Part shown: positions 9,527 to 19,219 of the stretch, piece after piece | Numbering within the stretch: position 1 is the stretch's first letter | Layout of the letters: each line of letters begins with the position of its first letter | NCBI GenBank assembly: GCA_022376515.1 | Contig: WTXI01000471.1 | Coordinates: 1-22,946 of the forward strand | Direction of reading: 5' to 3' | From: Lactifluus volemus | Taxonomy: Eukaryota; Basidiomycota; Agaricomycetes; Russulales; Russulaceae | Length of the DNA: 22,946 bases | Notes under the pieces: model-generated | The model's input: only the letters and a program-made list of their open reading frames with translations | What the model was told of the DNA's origin: nothing | Database searches by the model: none | Made by a program: the position numbers and the translations under genes

Positions 9527-10000
9527 TCGGGTTTAAACGTGTTTACATGAGTCTAATCGGAGCCTCACATTTTGGCACACATCGTCGCCCTTCACCTTGC
9601 TACACTGCTACAGGCCACAATCCCTCCTACTTTTTCTACAGTAGACCCTACAGGGATTGTCCGACTCGTTGTGCATTCACTACAGGGGTTTTCCCCTTCT
9701 TTGCGAGTCCGGGCCTTCACACACGTTCATCACGTGCTTCAGGACAAATATGGGAGTCCGGACCCCTGTTGGCAGCGGGTGCTGCAGTTCGGGATGTCTG
9801 GTGGGATCCTCCCTCTGATAAGGTGGACGGTCATTCCTTCAGGGGTCTCTTCCCCCTAGCTTCTGACTCCCACCTTATCAGGTTTGTCCTCTCTCCTTCT
9901 CTCTCCTTCTCTCTTTCACTGCACCTGCACCTACATCTAACTGACTCCTCTTTTCTCAGCTTCTCACCTCAATCCTGCACCTATTTCGCATTTTTGCTTA
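9527..10000 (+). repeat. Split direct repeat A2 (internal)
   Basis: 474 bp, matching A1 except for the 16-bp segment TACATGAGTCTAATCG (9544-9559), which is missing from A1. That segment carries CTAATCG, the complement of the B1 end CGATTAG (9520-9526). Confidence 0.85.
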
Positions 10001-10124
10001 CCCGCCCTTTTCCCTCCCTTTCGCTTTGTGCTTCCCTTTTTCCTGCCTTCTTTGCATGTGTTTTGCTCTCCCATTGCCTGTGCTTGTTCCATGGCCTCTC
10101 TATTTTAGCTCTGTATCCTAGCAC

Positions 10125-10256
10125 ACCGTTCGTGTCATGCGGCTTCTCAGCGTGCCCCCCTTGATCTAATGTCATGTGTTTGGGACCCGAGGGTCCGGTC
10201 CGGCTACCATTTCTGTCCCCCTCATGTGAGCCATCTCAGTGAGGTGTGACGATTAG
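10125..10256 (+). repeat. Split direct repeat B2 (right terminus)
   Basis: Copy of B1 that forms the right end of the element. The flank begins ACAATG at 10257; the exact boundary is uncertain by about two bases. Confidence 0.82.
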
Positions 10257-10274
10257 ACAATGTAAATACATTGT
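10257..10274. repeat. 18-bp palindrome at the right edge of the element
   Basis: ACAATGTA-AA-TACATTGT has perfect 8-bp arms around an AA centre and sits immediately outside B2. It could be a structured target site or part of the terminus. Confidence 0.5.
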
Positions 10275-10494
10275 TTGTAATAAACCACACTGGTGATCGG
10301 GGGTCACGATGACTTAAGACTTACGCACGGGCTCCGGCGTTTGTTCGTTCGTTTTATTCCAGCTTCTGGTCATGCATGCTGCCGCAGCCAACTCATCTGG
10401 GCTGCAAAGCTCCTGAGTCCTACCATCGATCTTCTTCTTGGTATCCTTTGCATTTGTACAGCACATCTATTCTCCTCACTTCATATCGTCACCC
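10275..10494. other. Intergenic, upstream of the zinc-finger gene
   Basis: Short interval between the element and the next gene. It likely holds that gene's promoter. No TATA or repeat stands out. Confidence 0.4.
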
Positions 10495-11375
10495 ATGAAG
10501 CATGCCGCGAGTGGTAACACACTTCAAACACCCAGAGAGTGCGTTCTCTCATTTGATGGGCAGTCAAGAAGGAAAATAACCCCGATACAGATTTCACCAA
10601 TGTAGGCAACGGAAAATGGCTTTGCAGCATCTGCAAAGCAGATGCGATGACTGTCAAACAAGCTGTGATTCACGAAGGTTCAACGCAACACACATCGAAG
10701 GCAAACGCCTGCGGCCTGCAAGCTACCTCATCTACTGGGCAGAACCCAACATCCGATATACTTGCAAGTCTCAGAATGGCCGAGCAAGGACGTTGTGGTT
10801 GGATAGATTTGAGTCCCAACCTCGTCTCATTTTGGCGTAGGGGTCTGGAAGCTGCTGAGAGGGGTGAAGAAGCCGAATCTATGCACGATTTTTTGGATAA
10901 ACTGGAGGAGGAATTGGTTGATCAAAGTAGGCAAGGCCATTGGGGTAACACATCAGTCGAGGTCGGTGGATGGGGTTGGGGAGCTCCTGCGGAGGACTGG
11001 ACCCCAAATGCGGACGTATGGGCGTCTGCATGGGGCAAGTCGCCTGCGGTGGGCGTGCCTTCCAGTGTCCAGCATGTGCACCATCCAAGACCAGGGAGTA
11101 GCAGCTTTACCAGCATGCATCGGGAGGGCAGTGTTTTCGGTCCCAATGACGCCCGTGATGATGAGAATAACGATGAAGAAGCTGCGTTCGTCGAGAACTT
11201 CCTTCGGGGCCATCCTGTTAACGCACGTCATAGGGAGAGGATGCGGATATTTTATGCGGTTCGTGATCTGCTAGTGATCTGCGCTTTCAGTTGCTGATGT
11301 GCGGCTTTAAAGATGCCAACAGACCAGAAAATCAGTAAGATTCATGAGGTGATTCGAGATCTTCGTGGACAGTAA
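10495..11375 (+). CDS. C2H2-like zinc-finger conserved fungal protein, 3 exons
   Basis: Exons 10495-10513, 10564-11258 and 11313-11375 give 258 residues. The introns are 50 and 54 nt, GT-AG. A single zinc-finger-like module is near the N-terminus: Cys27-x2-Cys30-x12-His43-x5-His49 in the WLCSICKAD...HEGSTQH segment, resembling the U1/matrin-type fingers of RNA-associated proteins. The middle is rich in Trp and Gly (GGWGWGAPAEDW) and probably disordered. An acidic stretch (NDARDDENNDEEAAF) leads into a basic RHRERMRIF helix. The last exon gives MPTDQKISKIHEVIRDL, which I recall as the conserved C-terminus of an uncharacterised basidiomycete family. Skipping that exon would end the protein in unrelated residues, so the splice is well supported. 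No specific function can be named. It directly follows the retroelement but is intact. Confidence 0.7.
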
Positions 11376-11641
11376 AGTTTGCTACCTAGGACTACCTAGG
11401 TTTTCTGGATCTTTGCGCCGTAATACATGTCGAGCTGCTATCTGTCACGTACACGTTTTCTATAACTCAAGACTGAGCCCGGCTCAAGTTTGATTGCGGA
11501 TGAACCGGATGTATAGCACAGTTTCACAGGACAAATCACGATAAGAAAGTGCTGGGTCAATCATAACACGCTCGGTGGTCTCGGAGACAGGCCTGACCGA
11601 GATTGCGCAGCCGTTGGCTGTGCAAACCTTTCTCATTTTAT

Positions 11642-11647
11642 CACGTG
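11642..11647. promoter_or_regulatory. CACGTG E-box upstream of the WW-domain gene
   Basis: Perfect palindromic E-box 126 bp upstream of the start codon at 11773, a usual distance for fungal bHLH sites. The binding factor is unknown. Confidence 0.35.
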
Positions 11648-11712
11648 ATGTCGGAGTAAGAGTGGGAATAATGGGAATGACGGACAGAGATCAGGGCGCG
11701 GTGCCTCTCCTT

Positions 11713-11717
11713 TATAA
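11713..11717 (+). promoter_or_regulatory. TATA-like element
   Basis: TATAAG within CTTTATAAGTATAAG, about 56 bp upstream of the start codon of the WW-domain gene, at a plausible core promoter distance. Confidence 0.45.
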
Positions 11718-11772
11718 GTATAAGTAGGCCTATTTCCTTACAGCACACACACATCATCCTTATCACCCATCA

Positions 11773-12589
11773 ATGGCCTCAGAACAACCCCCTCTTCCGT
11801 ATGGCTGGGTTGAAGAATTCGATCCCAAGGCGAATCATCCCTTTTGGGTGTGCAGTATATCTTTTCCTCTCCTTGCTACATCCATGGCTGACCCATCCTC
11901 TGTAGGTTGATACTACAGTAGATCCGCCTCGTGCGATTTGGACACATCCATATGAAGACGAACAATACCTTCGGGAGCATCCGGATGTTAGGGAGAAAGT
12001 TGGCAACAACCTTTCTCAGAAGCAGCAATCTCCAAACGAATCCAAGCCCTCTCGCCGTCATTCTTTCAATGGCCTTGATAGCGACAGCATGGTACCAGAC
12101 GATGCACCTACTCCACGCGATTCCTCCCAAAAAGGGAAGAATAAGCGAGGGTTCTTTGGCAAGCTCAAAGACAAGGCCATCGGTACCAAGGAAGAACGTC
12201 TAGCAATGAAGAAGGAGCGGGATAGGGTACGTACACTTGATGTGTAACACCTCCATCCATTTTCTCACCAAACCTAGATTGAGAAGGAGAGAGAACGGCA
12301 ATATACAGAGATGATTCGCGCACGGCAAGCACGCTATGCGCAACAGCAAGCCCTTTATGCGCAACAAGGACAATATGCGGGGCCTTCTCGGCCAGTGTAC
12401 GGACCGCCGCCAGGGGACCCATACGCGACGTACGGCCCAGGATACGGTGGCGGATATGGGTATGGTTATGGCGGATACGGGGGTTATCCTCAACGCCAGA
12501 CCGGCTCTGCACTCCCTCTTCTGGGTGCCCTTGCTGGTGGCCTTTTATTGGGAGATATCATAGGTGGTGGTTTAGGTGGTGGTTTCTGA
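11773..12589 (+). CDS. WW-domain protein with Gly/Tyr-rich C-terminus, 3 exons
   Basis: Exons 11773-11847, 11906-12226 and 12278-12589 give 235 residues. The introns are 58 and 51 nt. The N-terminus is a WW domain: LPYGWVEEFD (Trp12), HPFWVDTT (aromatic pair Phe24-Trp25) and AIWTHP (Trp37, Pro40), which normally binds Pro-rich peptides. The first intron splits the domain. A polar linker follows, then a basic segment (KGKNKRGFFGKLKDKAIG) that could contact membrane or nucleic acid. A charged helix (KKERDRIEKERERQY) comes next, and then a Gln/Tyr/Gly-rich stretch with PGYGGGYGYGYGGYGGY. The end is hydrophobic and Gly-rich (LPLLGALAGGLLLGDIIGGG), like the tail of other small fungal WW proteins of unknown role. 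Partners are not predictable. The promoter has a TATA-like box and an E-box. Confidence 0.85.
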
Positions 12590-12800
12590 GACGTAGTTTA
12601 TCTCTGGAATGCACGAGTGTTATTCTATATCGGGACGTCCATTGTTGTGTTTTTATGCCTTGCTATGTACAATGTTAATACCCTGATCTTTATTGATTCT
12701 GGCTTTGGCGTTTGAGTCAAGTTATGTAAAAGTCATTTGCGAGGTTCAAAGTTGACGCGACTCTGATCCGATCCTCTTCACTTAAGAGTCGATAACGGGT
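12590..12800. other. Intergenic, WW gene 3' end and TRAPPC8 promoter
   Basis: 211 bp between two same-strand genes. No clear TATA, repeat or frame is seen. Confidence 0.4.
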
Positions 12801-15800
12801 ATGGCACGCGTTGCGCCTGCTCTTCCGCCCTCGCTCAGTCCCCACATCTGCATTGTTTCATCTCCGGACCTAGCTGATCTTCTCTCCGCCTCGTCGCTGC
12901 CCCCATTGCCTCAGATTCTGCAGTCATTTTCTCCTCTTCCGCAAGGTAAGACGTGTCTCCTTCAGAGAGTGTTAATCCCGCTGACCCCCCCGTACTTCTA
13001 TAGTCACAACTAGAACAACATCATTGACACCAGTACCCCTCGCGTCTTTCGCCTTGCGCTTCTCGGATTTGGTGGAAATCGAAGAGGCATGTCGCGAGGA
13101 TGAAGAGCAACGTGCGGGAAGAACAATAGATTGGATCAGTGCTCGCATATCCCGCAGATGTGCCAAGTGGCTGGAAGACTGGGAAAGGATCGAGGCCGCC
13201 ACCGCCGAGAAAGACAAGGGAAACGGCCTTCGGACCCCTTGGTGGAACGAGTTGCGCCACTGCGTAGAAGGGGACCACGTTCCGTCGAAGTATGAGGGAT
13301 GGAACCATCCAGCAGCTAGTGTGTGCTTCTCATGTCAGTGCTCCTCGCGAACGGCGAGTCCTCAATCTCTTTACAGTCATGTTGGCTGTATCTACTATGC
13401 TTCCCAATCCGTTGTCTACCTTGGCGCAACTGCACGCTCGTCCATTAGAGTTGCCTTCATGGGTAGACAACACACATTTGCGCTACTCGCTAATCGTCCA
13501 TCCGAAGAATTCTCCACTGTCAGACGACGAGTTCGTAGGCTTTCTTTTCTGAGGTTATCTCGGTCTGCTCACGCTGCGAAGAGCGACCGCTCTTTTCAAT
13601 GCCGTCAAAAGGCAGTATGGTTTACATAGCTACCTACTTCCAGTCGCGCTTCCCTCTCCACCGCCACCACCTGTCCCAGTCCCTATGCCCCCTCCGCGGC
13701 TGCCACCAATACCTCAATCAGTACGAAATACTCCCGATCCTTCCGCTACAACATCAAAGTCAGCCTCGAGTTCTAGGGCTACACCTGAAGTCAACACGCT
13801 TCGCATGAGCGATCAAGACATTCAGCAGACTGCAAAGTTCGTTCGCGAGTTCGTTTCGATGAGTCTCGTCCCTTGGATGGAAAAATGCGTTACAGATTGG
13901 AACGAAAACGTGACACTCTCTTCTCGATATTTGGGCCATAGAAAATGACCCGTGTTTACCTCTAGTTCGCGTCAACGCGACGGCTGCCTTCTCGCCTTTT
14001 TTCTTCAACCCGTCGTCTCTTTGGCACTGGGACGACATCACCAGCGCCTGGACAGACACCTGCTCTGCCCGCTTCCTCGGTCTCATCGGGAACGTGGTCT
14101 GGATCGCAGGCCTCAATAACAAGCAACTTGGCTGGAGGGCACACTCCTCCAAGTCAGCAGAGACGACTAGCAGAATTTGCCACTATCTTGGGTGATCTGA
14201 AACTAGCAATGAGCGTATGGGAAGCGCTAAGGAAAGACGGGAAGAGCGGATCGGTAAGGAATGTCGATGTATGCGCGAAAGGCAAAAGTACTCAGTCGTC
14301 TCATTTTAAAGGAAATCCTTCCACTACTTCTTTCTCCCTCTCCCGCGGTAACCCTTCATGTTACGCATGCCCTTTCCGCAATTACCTCCTCTGCAGCAGA
14401 GGCATCAGCTTCGGCTCAGCTACGTGCGCTGACATATGCTGTACGTTGGGAGGCTGGTACCGACTTCCTGGCGAGCTCCCTTGAAGGAGACAGGTGGCTC
14501 GTCTGGGCAGCCTCATCGGTGCGTGACGTTCCCTGACAAACTACACCTTCTCGTTCGCTAATGCATGGACCCCAAAGGCGGAGGAACCGCCATCTGGGCT
14601 TCTCCTTGCACAAGCTGGCCATCTCAGCTCTCGAAGGCAGGCCCGCCGACGAGCTTCGCTCTGGTACCTTCTCGCCGCAAACCGGCTTGAAAAGTCTGGG
14701 ATCGTGCGTTCAGGCTCTTGGCGTTTTGACATTGTTTAAAATTGTCCTATCAGAAACCTCTCACTGTATATTTTCTGCGCAAGGCGCACGAACTGTATAA
14801 GGTTTCTCCCGAAAAGGAATTATCGCCTTCGTTTTGGGACGCCGAGGGCGTCGAGATGCAGGCATTACCCCGGTTTGACGGAATCCTGCCTGGCTTAGAG
14901 CATGCGTTGGGTACTTTGATATATGTTTGATATCATTCAGGGACTAATCCTTCGTTGATAAGGTCGTCTGTATTATACGACTGGCGAGGTTCAACAGGCC
15001 GTTCAATTCTTCTTATCGCTGCTAGGGAGATCTTCCAACTCCATATCTTCGCCCGATGTCATGTCAGAAATCTCCAAAGATCTCACCATGGATGGAGTTT
15101 TCTTGGAAGATTTCCAGGTCGCCTTTCGGGTACCCAATTTCATTCTTTTCTAGTTCCGTATCTCTGACTTGAAGAGTAGCACTTGAAGGGCATAGCTGGC
15201 CCCAAACTTCGTACTACCGACCTAACCCTTCCTGTCACATTCTTCAATCCGCGTCTTACCAGAGTGCGATTGCCCGGGGGTGCAGTAGGCGGCGACCCGG
15301 TGATTTGGCAATCTCGGGAAGACAGTTGGACTTCGTTCTGGAGGACTAGAGGCCAGGAGGTGCTTCACCGCACCATGAAGGCTGCTGTCAACGGTGAGCA
15401 CATGATACTCTCCTTTTCCTCTGCTGAGACCATGAGTCATGTAGAGGCATTCTGGGTGGACCTTGTCGTCCATAATCCTTTCAATTCAGAAGTTAATCTA
15501 TCAGACTTGACCGTTGTCGTGACGGGGCTTCCATCCGGTTCCGAGTGGACCCCAGATCTCGTTGATGTCACGGCTTTGGATGATATCATCCTAGACCCAA
15601 GAGAAACCCGTACAGTGACTGTCATTGACCTGTTTGACTGCGTGCTACAAGCTAATTCTCTGTATGTAAGATTCCGATCTCGATATTGGTGAAGCAACCG
15701 ATGGTGTTGCAAGTCACCCACGTTTCATACTCGTTCCTTTCGCTTCTTCCTGTGAGGGAATCTCTAGTATCACGAGGCGGAAGACTCCAAGACACACTCC

Positions 15801-17754
15801 ATCAACGGCAAAACAAGGTGTATGCGCCTGACGTTGTCGTCCAAATTGAGGTCGAAGATGCCGTTCAGCGACTCTCTGTTGAGTTCTCCGATGACAGCCG
15901 ATTAGTACTTTACCACGGGGAGTGCAGACAAATGCGTATCTGGTTTTCGAATATCGGCACTCGGGAAATAGGTGATATTTGGCTCGTTAGTGGACAAGAT
16001 GAATTATGGGTCGAGGAAGCTGGCGATAAATTGGCTGGTATGCATCAAATATCACTGCTTCCCGCCTACCGTGCTCAATGACGTGCAGCTGAATCCCCAG
16101 CGCCTAGTTCCCAGACCTTTGATTCTGACAACTCTCTACTGCCTCGATCCCCCTATAGAATATCGTTGGCTTCCAAAGACAATACGTCACTTTCTCCAGG
16201 TGCCAATTTCGAACTTCCGTTTGTGCTCCATGCAAATAAGTTAGGCGAGCAAGAACTCTGTTTATTGCTCACTTTTCGAGAGGTTCGCGGGACAGTTTTA
16301 GGTACAGCTCGTAATGTTGACGCGACATTTCTAGGGAAAGGACCAGCCATTTCACAGCGTTCGAATAGCACGTTTCTTTGAAGTGCAACCCCTACTCTCG
16401 GCAGCATTAACGTTTAATCCGGGACAGCAACTAGAATATTTGTTTACGTCGAATTTAGATGTCCGGAACATTTCACCTTTTACTTCAGTTTCTGTGTCGC
16501 AAGTGGTAACACAGAGTCCGACATGGTCCTGCAAATCTCTCACGAGTTTCAAGAGGTATGTGACCTGCTTGAGTGATATAAATCGCTGAGCGCTATCTAG
16601 TGAAAGCCTCCTTCCAAGTCAAAGCTTTCGATTCCTACTTGGTGTGAATCCACGGGACAGCGTTTCCGACTTTGATGATACCTTCCGGTTTGTGATCAGC
16701 AAGCTTTCGAACGTTTTGAAAGGGGAATCAGTAGAGGAATCACAACCACCACCGATAAATATAGTATGCAACTACCTAAATAAGGTCCGTGAATTGACTT
16801 TTTCTCTCGTAATCTATATGTACTGATAATATATAAACTTCAAAAGACATATAATTACTCTATTAAGGCACCTTCGACCATGTCTCTGCTTCATCAAGGT
16901 CGTCGGAATTTATTAACACGCGACTTGGCTGCTCGGCATCCTTACATCACTCCTGCTCTTCTTCCTTACATCTTTCCATTATATCACCCACACTCACTGG
17001 ATGTTATTTTATTCTGGGATATTCCTTCTCATGGCAGGTCTGGCCACGTCCTCGTATCGGGAGCCATCCTGGGAGCGGAACACGGCGCCCTGAATGCTGT
17101 CATCCAACAAGTCGAGGAAACAAAGGCGAAACGTAGCATGTATACGGAGACACAGAGGGAAAGATCACGTATTCTTGAGGCGATACGAGAGAGCGAATGG
17201 AACGCAGAGATGAATCCAGTCTTGCTGATGACTGTTGAGCCCAATGTCGTCAACCACAACTTTTCCGACACGTCTGTGTCAGTTACTCATGCTCGTGAAA
17301 ACATTTATCTCACTACACCTCACAGGTCATGCCAAGTCCCTGTGACGATGATATTGAGGAATTTCTCAATGACTCATTCATCGAAGTACACTCTGAAGTT
17401 AGTACCAGAGGTAACGTCGGATGACCCATCTCGTCCCAAGTATGTCTTCTCCCGCTTGTACAATTAAATGATAGCTTGATGGATGTTGCGTCACTTTGCA
17501 GTCACTTGGCACCGCCATCCTGGATTGGTCGCCTCACATTCCGCGGCACACTAGAGCCAATGCAGCACGTCATCCTGAAACCGACTCTACTTGTCACAAG
17601 CCCAGACACGTACGCTCTGGAGGGGTGGCAACTTGAAGTGGAGGTTGGCCAAAAGACTGATCAGGGTTGGCGGACAATGTACCGCTATTTGGAGAAACCC
17701 TTCAAGGATCATCCGCCTTGCGTTACTGTTGCAGCCGTAGCACTATCAAGATGA
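12801..17754 (+). CDS. TRAPPC8 / Trs85 homologue (TRAPP III subunit), 18 exons
   Basis: Exons: 12801-12945, 13004-13318, 13377-13530, 13582-13909, 13966-14253, 14312-14518, 14578-14703, 14754-14910, 14963-15129, 15180-15393, 15445-15614, 15671-16037, 16089-16282, 16335-16555, 16601-16784, 16847-17271, 17326-17439 and 17502-17754. They total 4029 nt, or 1342 residues, in one unbroken frame. Trs85/TRAPPC8 defines the TRAPP III complex, which activates a Rab1/Ypt1 GTPase for autophagy and early secretory traffic. The N-terminal region has [38 protein letters not shown] and [20 protein letters not shown] Pro-rich insert follows, then [18 protein letters not shown], a helical repeat-like section ([20 protein letters not shown]) and β-sandwich-like C-terminal domains ([20 protein letters not shown]). 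All introns are 45-62 nt. Intron 13531-13581 was placed by family conservation ([12 protein letters not shown]). No frame break was found. Confidence 0.9.
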
Positions 17755-18046
17755 CATGCATTTCACCTGTATTGGCACTACATTATTGAGTGTTGATGCT
17801 GTTCCGTTTGGGGGCTCGATTGCAGGACTGGTTTTAACCCGGAACGATGATGGCCCTCGGGGTGGAATATTTAGACCCGTTCGTTGCATGCGTACCATTG
17901 GGATCCATCCATGTAGGCCAACCTACAAATTCAACACGATGCAAACTTTGGGGATTTCAAAAGCACCACTTGGCGGTTCTCCCATTATTAACCTACAACA
18001 AGGGTATTGAAAGTCACATAATCAAGGTAGATCAACCCATCGCGAG
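17755..18046. other. Convergent 3' intergenic region
   Basis: 292 bp between the TRAPPC8 stop (+) and the Mpv17-family stop (-). It presumably holds both terminators and 3' UTRs. Open frames here are short and unsupported. Confidence 0.4.
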
Positions 18047-19022
18047 TTACAGGCCCTTATCCTCCTTCTCTGCCGACTTTCGAATTCTCTTCATCTTGGT
18101 ATTGAAATAGGTCTATTGCAGTAAAGTCTCAGCTTTCCACGAAAAGTACCGTAGGTAAAAAGTTTGAACTCACCCCGAGCACAAATGAGACCAAATTGAA
18201 GAACGGGACCCAAAGCTACATTCAATGAGCCAATGCTGCATGAATCAAGGATCTGGGTATAGAAGAACGCGGCGACAGACCTCAGGCGCGAGGAAATTCT
18301 GAGCAAATATGATCGACAACGGGGAGCTGACCCACATCACCTGCCGTGATTGAAGATTGAGGGAACGATCGGTTACGCAAGAACAACAAAAGAAAAGGAA
18401 GCGGAAGCAAGCACCCTGATGACGGAGGGAAACCCGCCCTTCACAGTCTTCCTGACATCCTTCCACGACCTAGCACCGCCGATGATGGCCAAAGACGCAA
18501 GATAAGCTATTCCCAAAAAAAAAATACAATAGGGGGGGTCAACAAAAAACAAAAAAAAGAAGGATGATATTGATATATCAAACTCACAGGCGGCCTGAAT
18601 GGGTGACACGATCAGATTGCTGGCAACGATCTGACCCAATTTCGCGGCCCGTCCCGTCTTACCAGCGAAAGCCTTTTGCAACGTACCGACGAGGACGTGG
18701 CTGATGGGCGCGGACACCAGTAGACCATAAATCGCCATCTTCACGGCGCGTGCGTCGACCTTGGCGCGGGCGAGTACGTGGGAATAGAACGGGGCATCCT
18801 TGGCCGGGTAACGGACGGGAACGTTGGCCAGGTGAGAGCCAAGCACCTCTTGAAGGAAGCAGAGTGTCCCTAGGGGAAAACTGTGATGAGACGGGGGGCA
18901 CACCGGAATGCAACAGGGCAACAGCTTTCACCGGTTGTGAGCGCCTTGGTACGCAACGGATGCTGTGACAGCTGTGCGAGATATGCGAGCAGAAGGGGAC
19001 TCCTGGAATCCAGTGGTGCCAT
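18047..19022 (-). CDS. Mpv17/PMP22 family membrane protein (Sym1-like), 6 exons
   Basis: Minus-strand exons are 19022-18932, 18869-18588, 18506-18415, 18340-18281, 18215-18174 and 18112-18047, giving 210 residues. Family members are four-pass proteins of the mitochondrial inner membrane or peroxisome (Mpv17, Sym1, PMP22, PXMP2). They act as channels or in stress adaptation. The N-terminus has LLLAYLAQLSQHPLRTKALT and GTLCFLQEVLGSHLANV. TM-rich parts include AIYGLLVSAPISHVLVGTL and YLASLAIIGGARSWKDVR. The diagnostic C-terminal region, VMWVSSPLSIIFAQNFLAPE then LWVPFFNLVSFVLGTYFNTK, ends in a basic KMKRIRKSAEKE tail. The junctions at 18280-18216 and 18173-18113 were needed to restore that block. 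The second intron (18587-18507, 81 nt) is full of A and G runs. Mitochondrial versus peroxisomal location cannot be told from sequence. Confidence 0.85.
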
Positions 19023-19219
19023 GTTAGAAATGTGTTCAGTGTCAACTCGGATGGACCACGAGGTGAACTAAGAGCACGAGTTGCGCGTCTATGACAGAGC
19101 CCGTTGTCAGGTGATGCCTCGGTATTATTACTGTATGCTCTAGTGTCTACGTTCTACGTTACGAGTCTAGGACACGCATCTAGGCGTAAAGAGATCCCGG
19201 CGACTTGGGCTACATCTCC
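19023..19219. other. Intergenic, promoter of the Mpv17-family gene
   Basis: 197 bp between the Mpv17-family start and the carrier stop, both on the minus strand. It must hold the carrier's terminator and the Mpv17-family promoter. No specific motif stands out. Confidence 0.4.

Larger units (their letters stand above)
6594..10256 (+). mobile_element. DIRS-order retroelement with split direct repeats, apparently lacking a recombinase
   Basis: The order is A1 (6594-7051), RT/RNase H gene (7194-9242), B1 (9395-9526), A2 (9527-10000), a 124-bp spacer, then B2 (10125-10256). A1/A2 and B1/B2 look identical base for base, apart from 16 bp (9544-9559) present in A2 and absent from A1. B1 abuts A2 exactly, so joining the right end (...GATTAG) to the left end (TCGGG...) recreates the internal joint. 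This is the split-direct-repeat plan known from PAT/Ngaro-type members of the DIRS order, which integrate from a circle by a tyrosine recombinase. No target duplication is seen, as expected. No gag or recombinase gene is recognisable, so it is either mobilised in trans or internally reduced. High repeat identity suggests recent activity. Confidence 0.75.
11376..11772. other. Intergenic, promoter region of the WW-domain gene
   Basis: 397 bp. It contains a short tandem repeat (CTACCTAGG twice, about 11382-11400), two adjacent hairpins (11571-11601 and 11603-11625), a CACGTG box (11642-11647) and a TATA-like element (11713-11717). No reading frame of interest. Confidence 0.5.

Noticed and set aside
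6594..10256. LTR retrotransposon with long terminal repeats
   Set aside because: The terminal sequences are not the same unit repeated: the left end has only A, the right end has A plus B, and B also occurs internally before A2. There is no integrase or protease, and the RT is DIRS-like.
9527..10256. A separate non-autonomous tandem copy of the element
   Set aside because: Possible, but the exact abutment of B1 and A2 and the agreement with the split-direct-repeat plan make one single element simpler.
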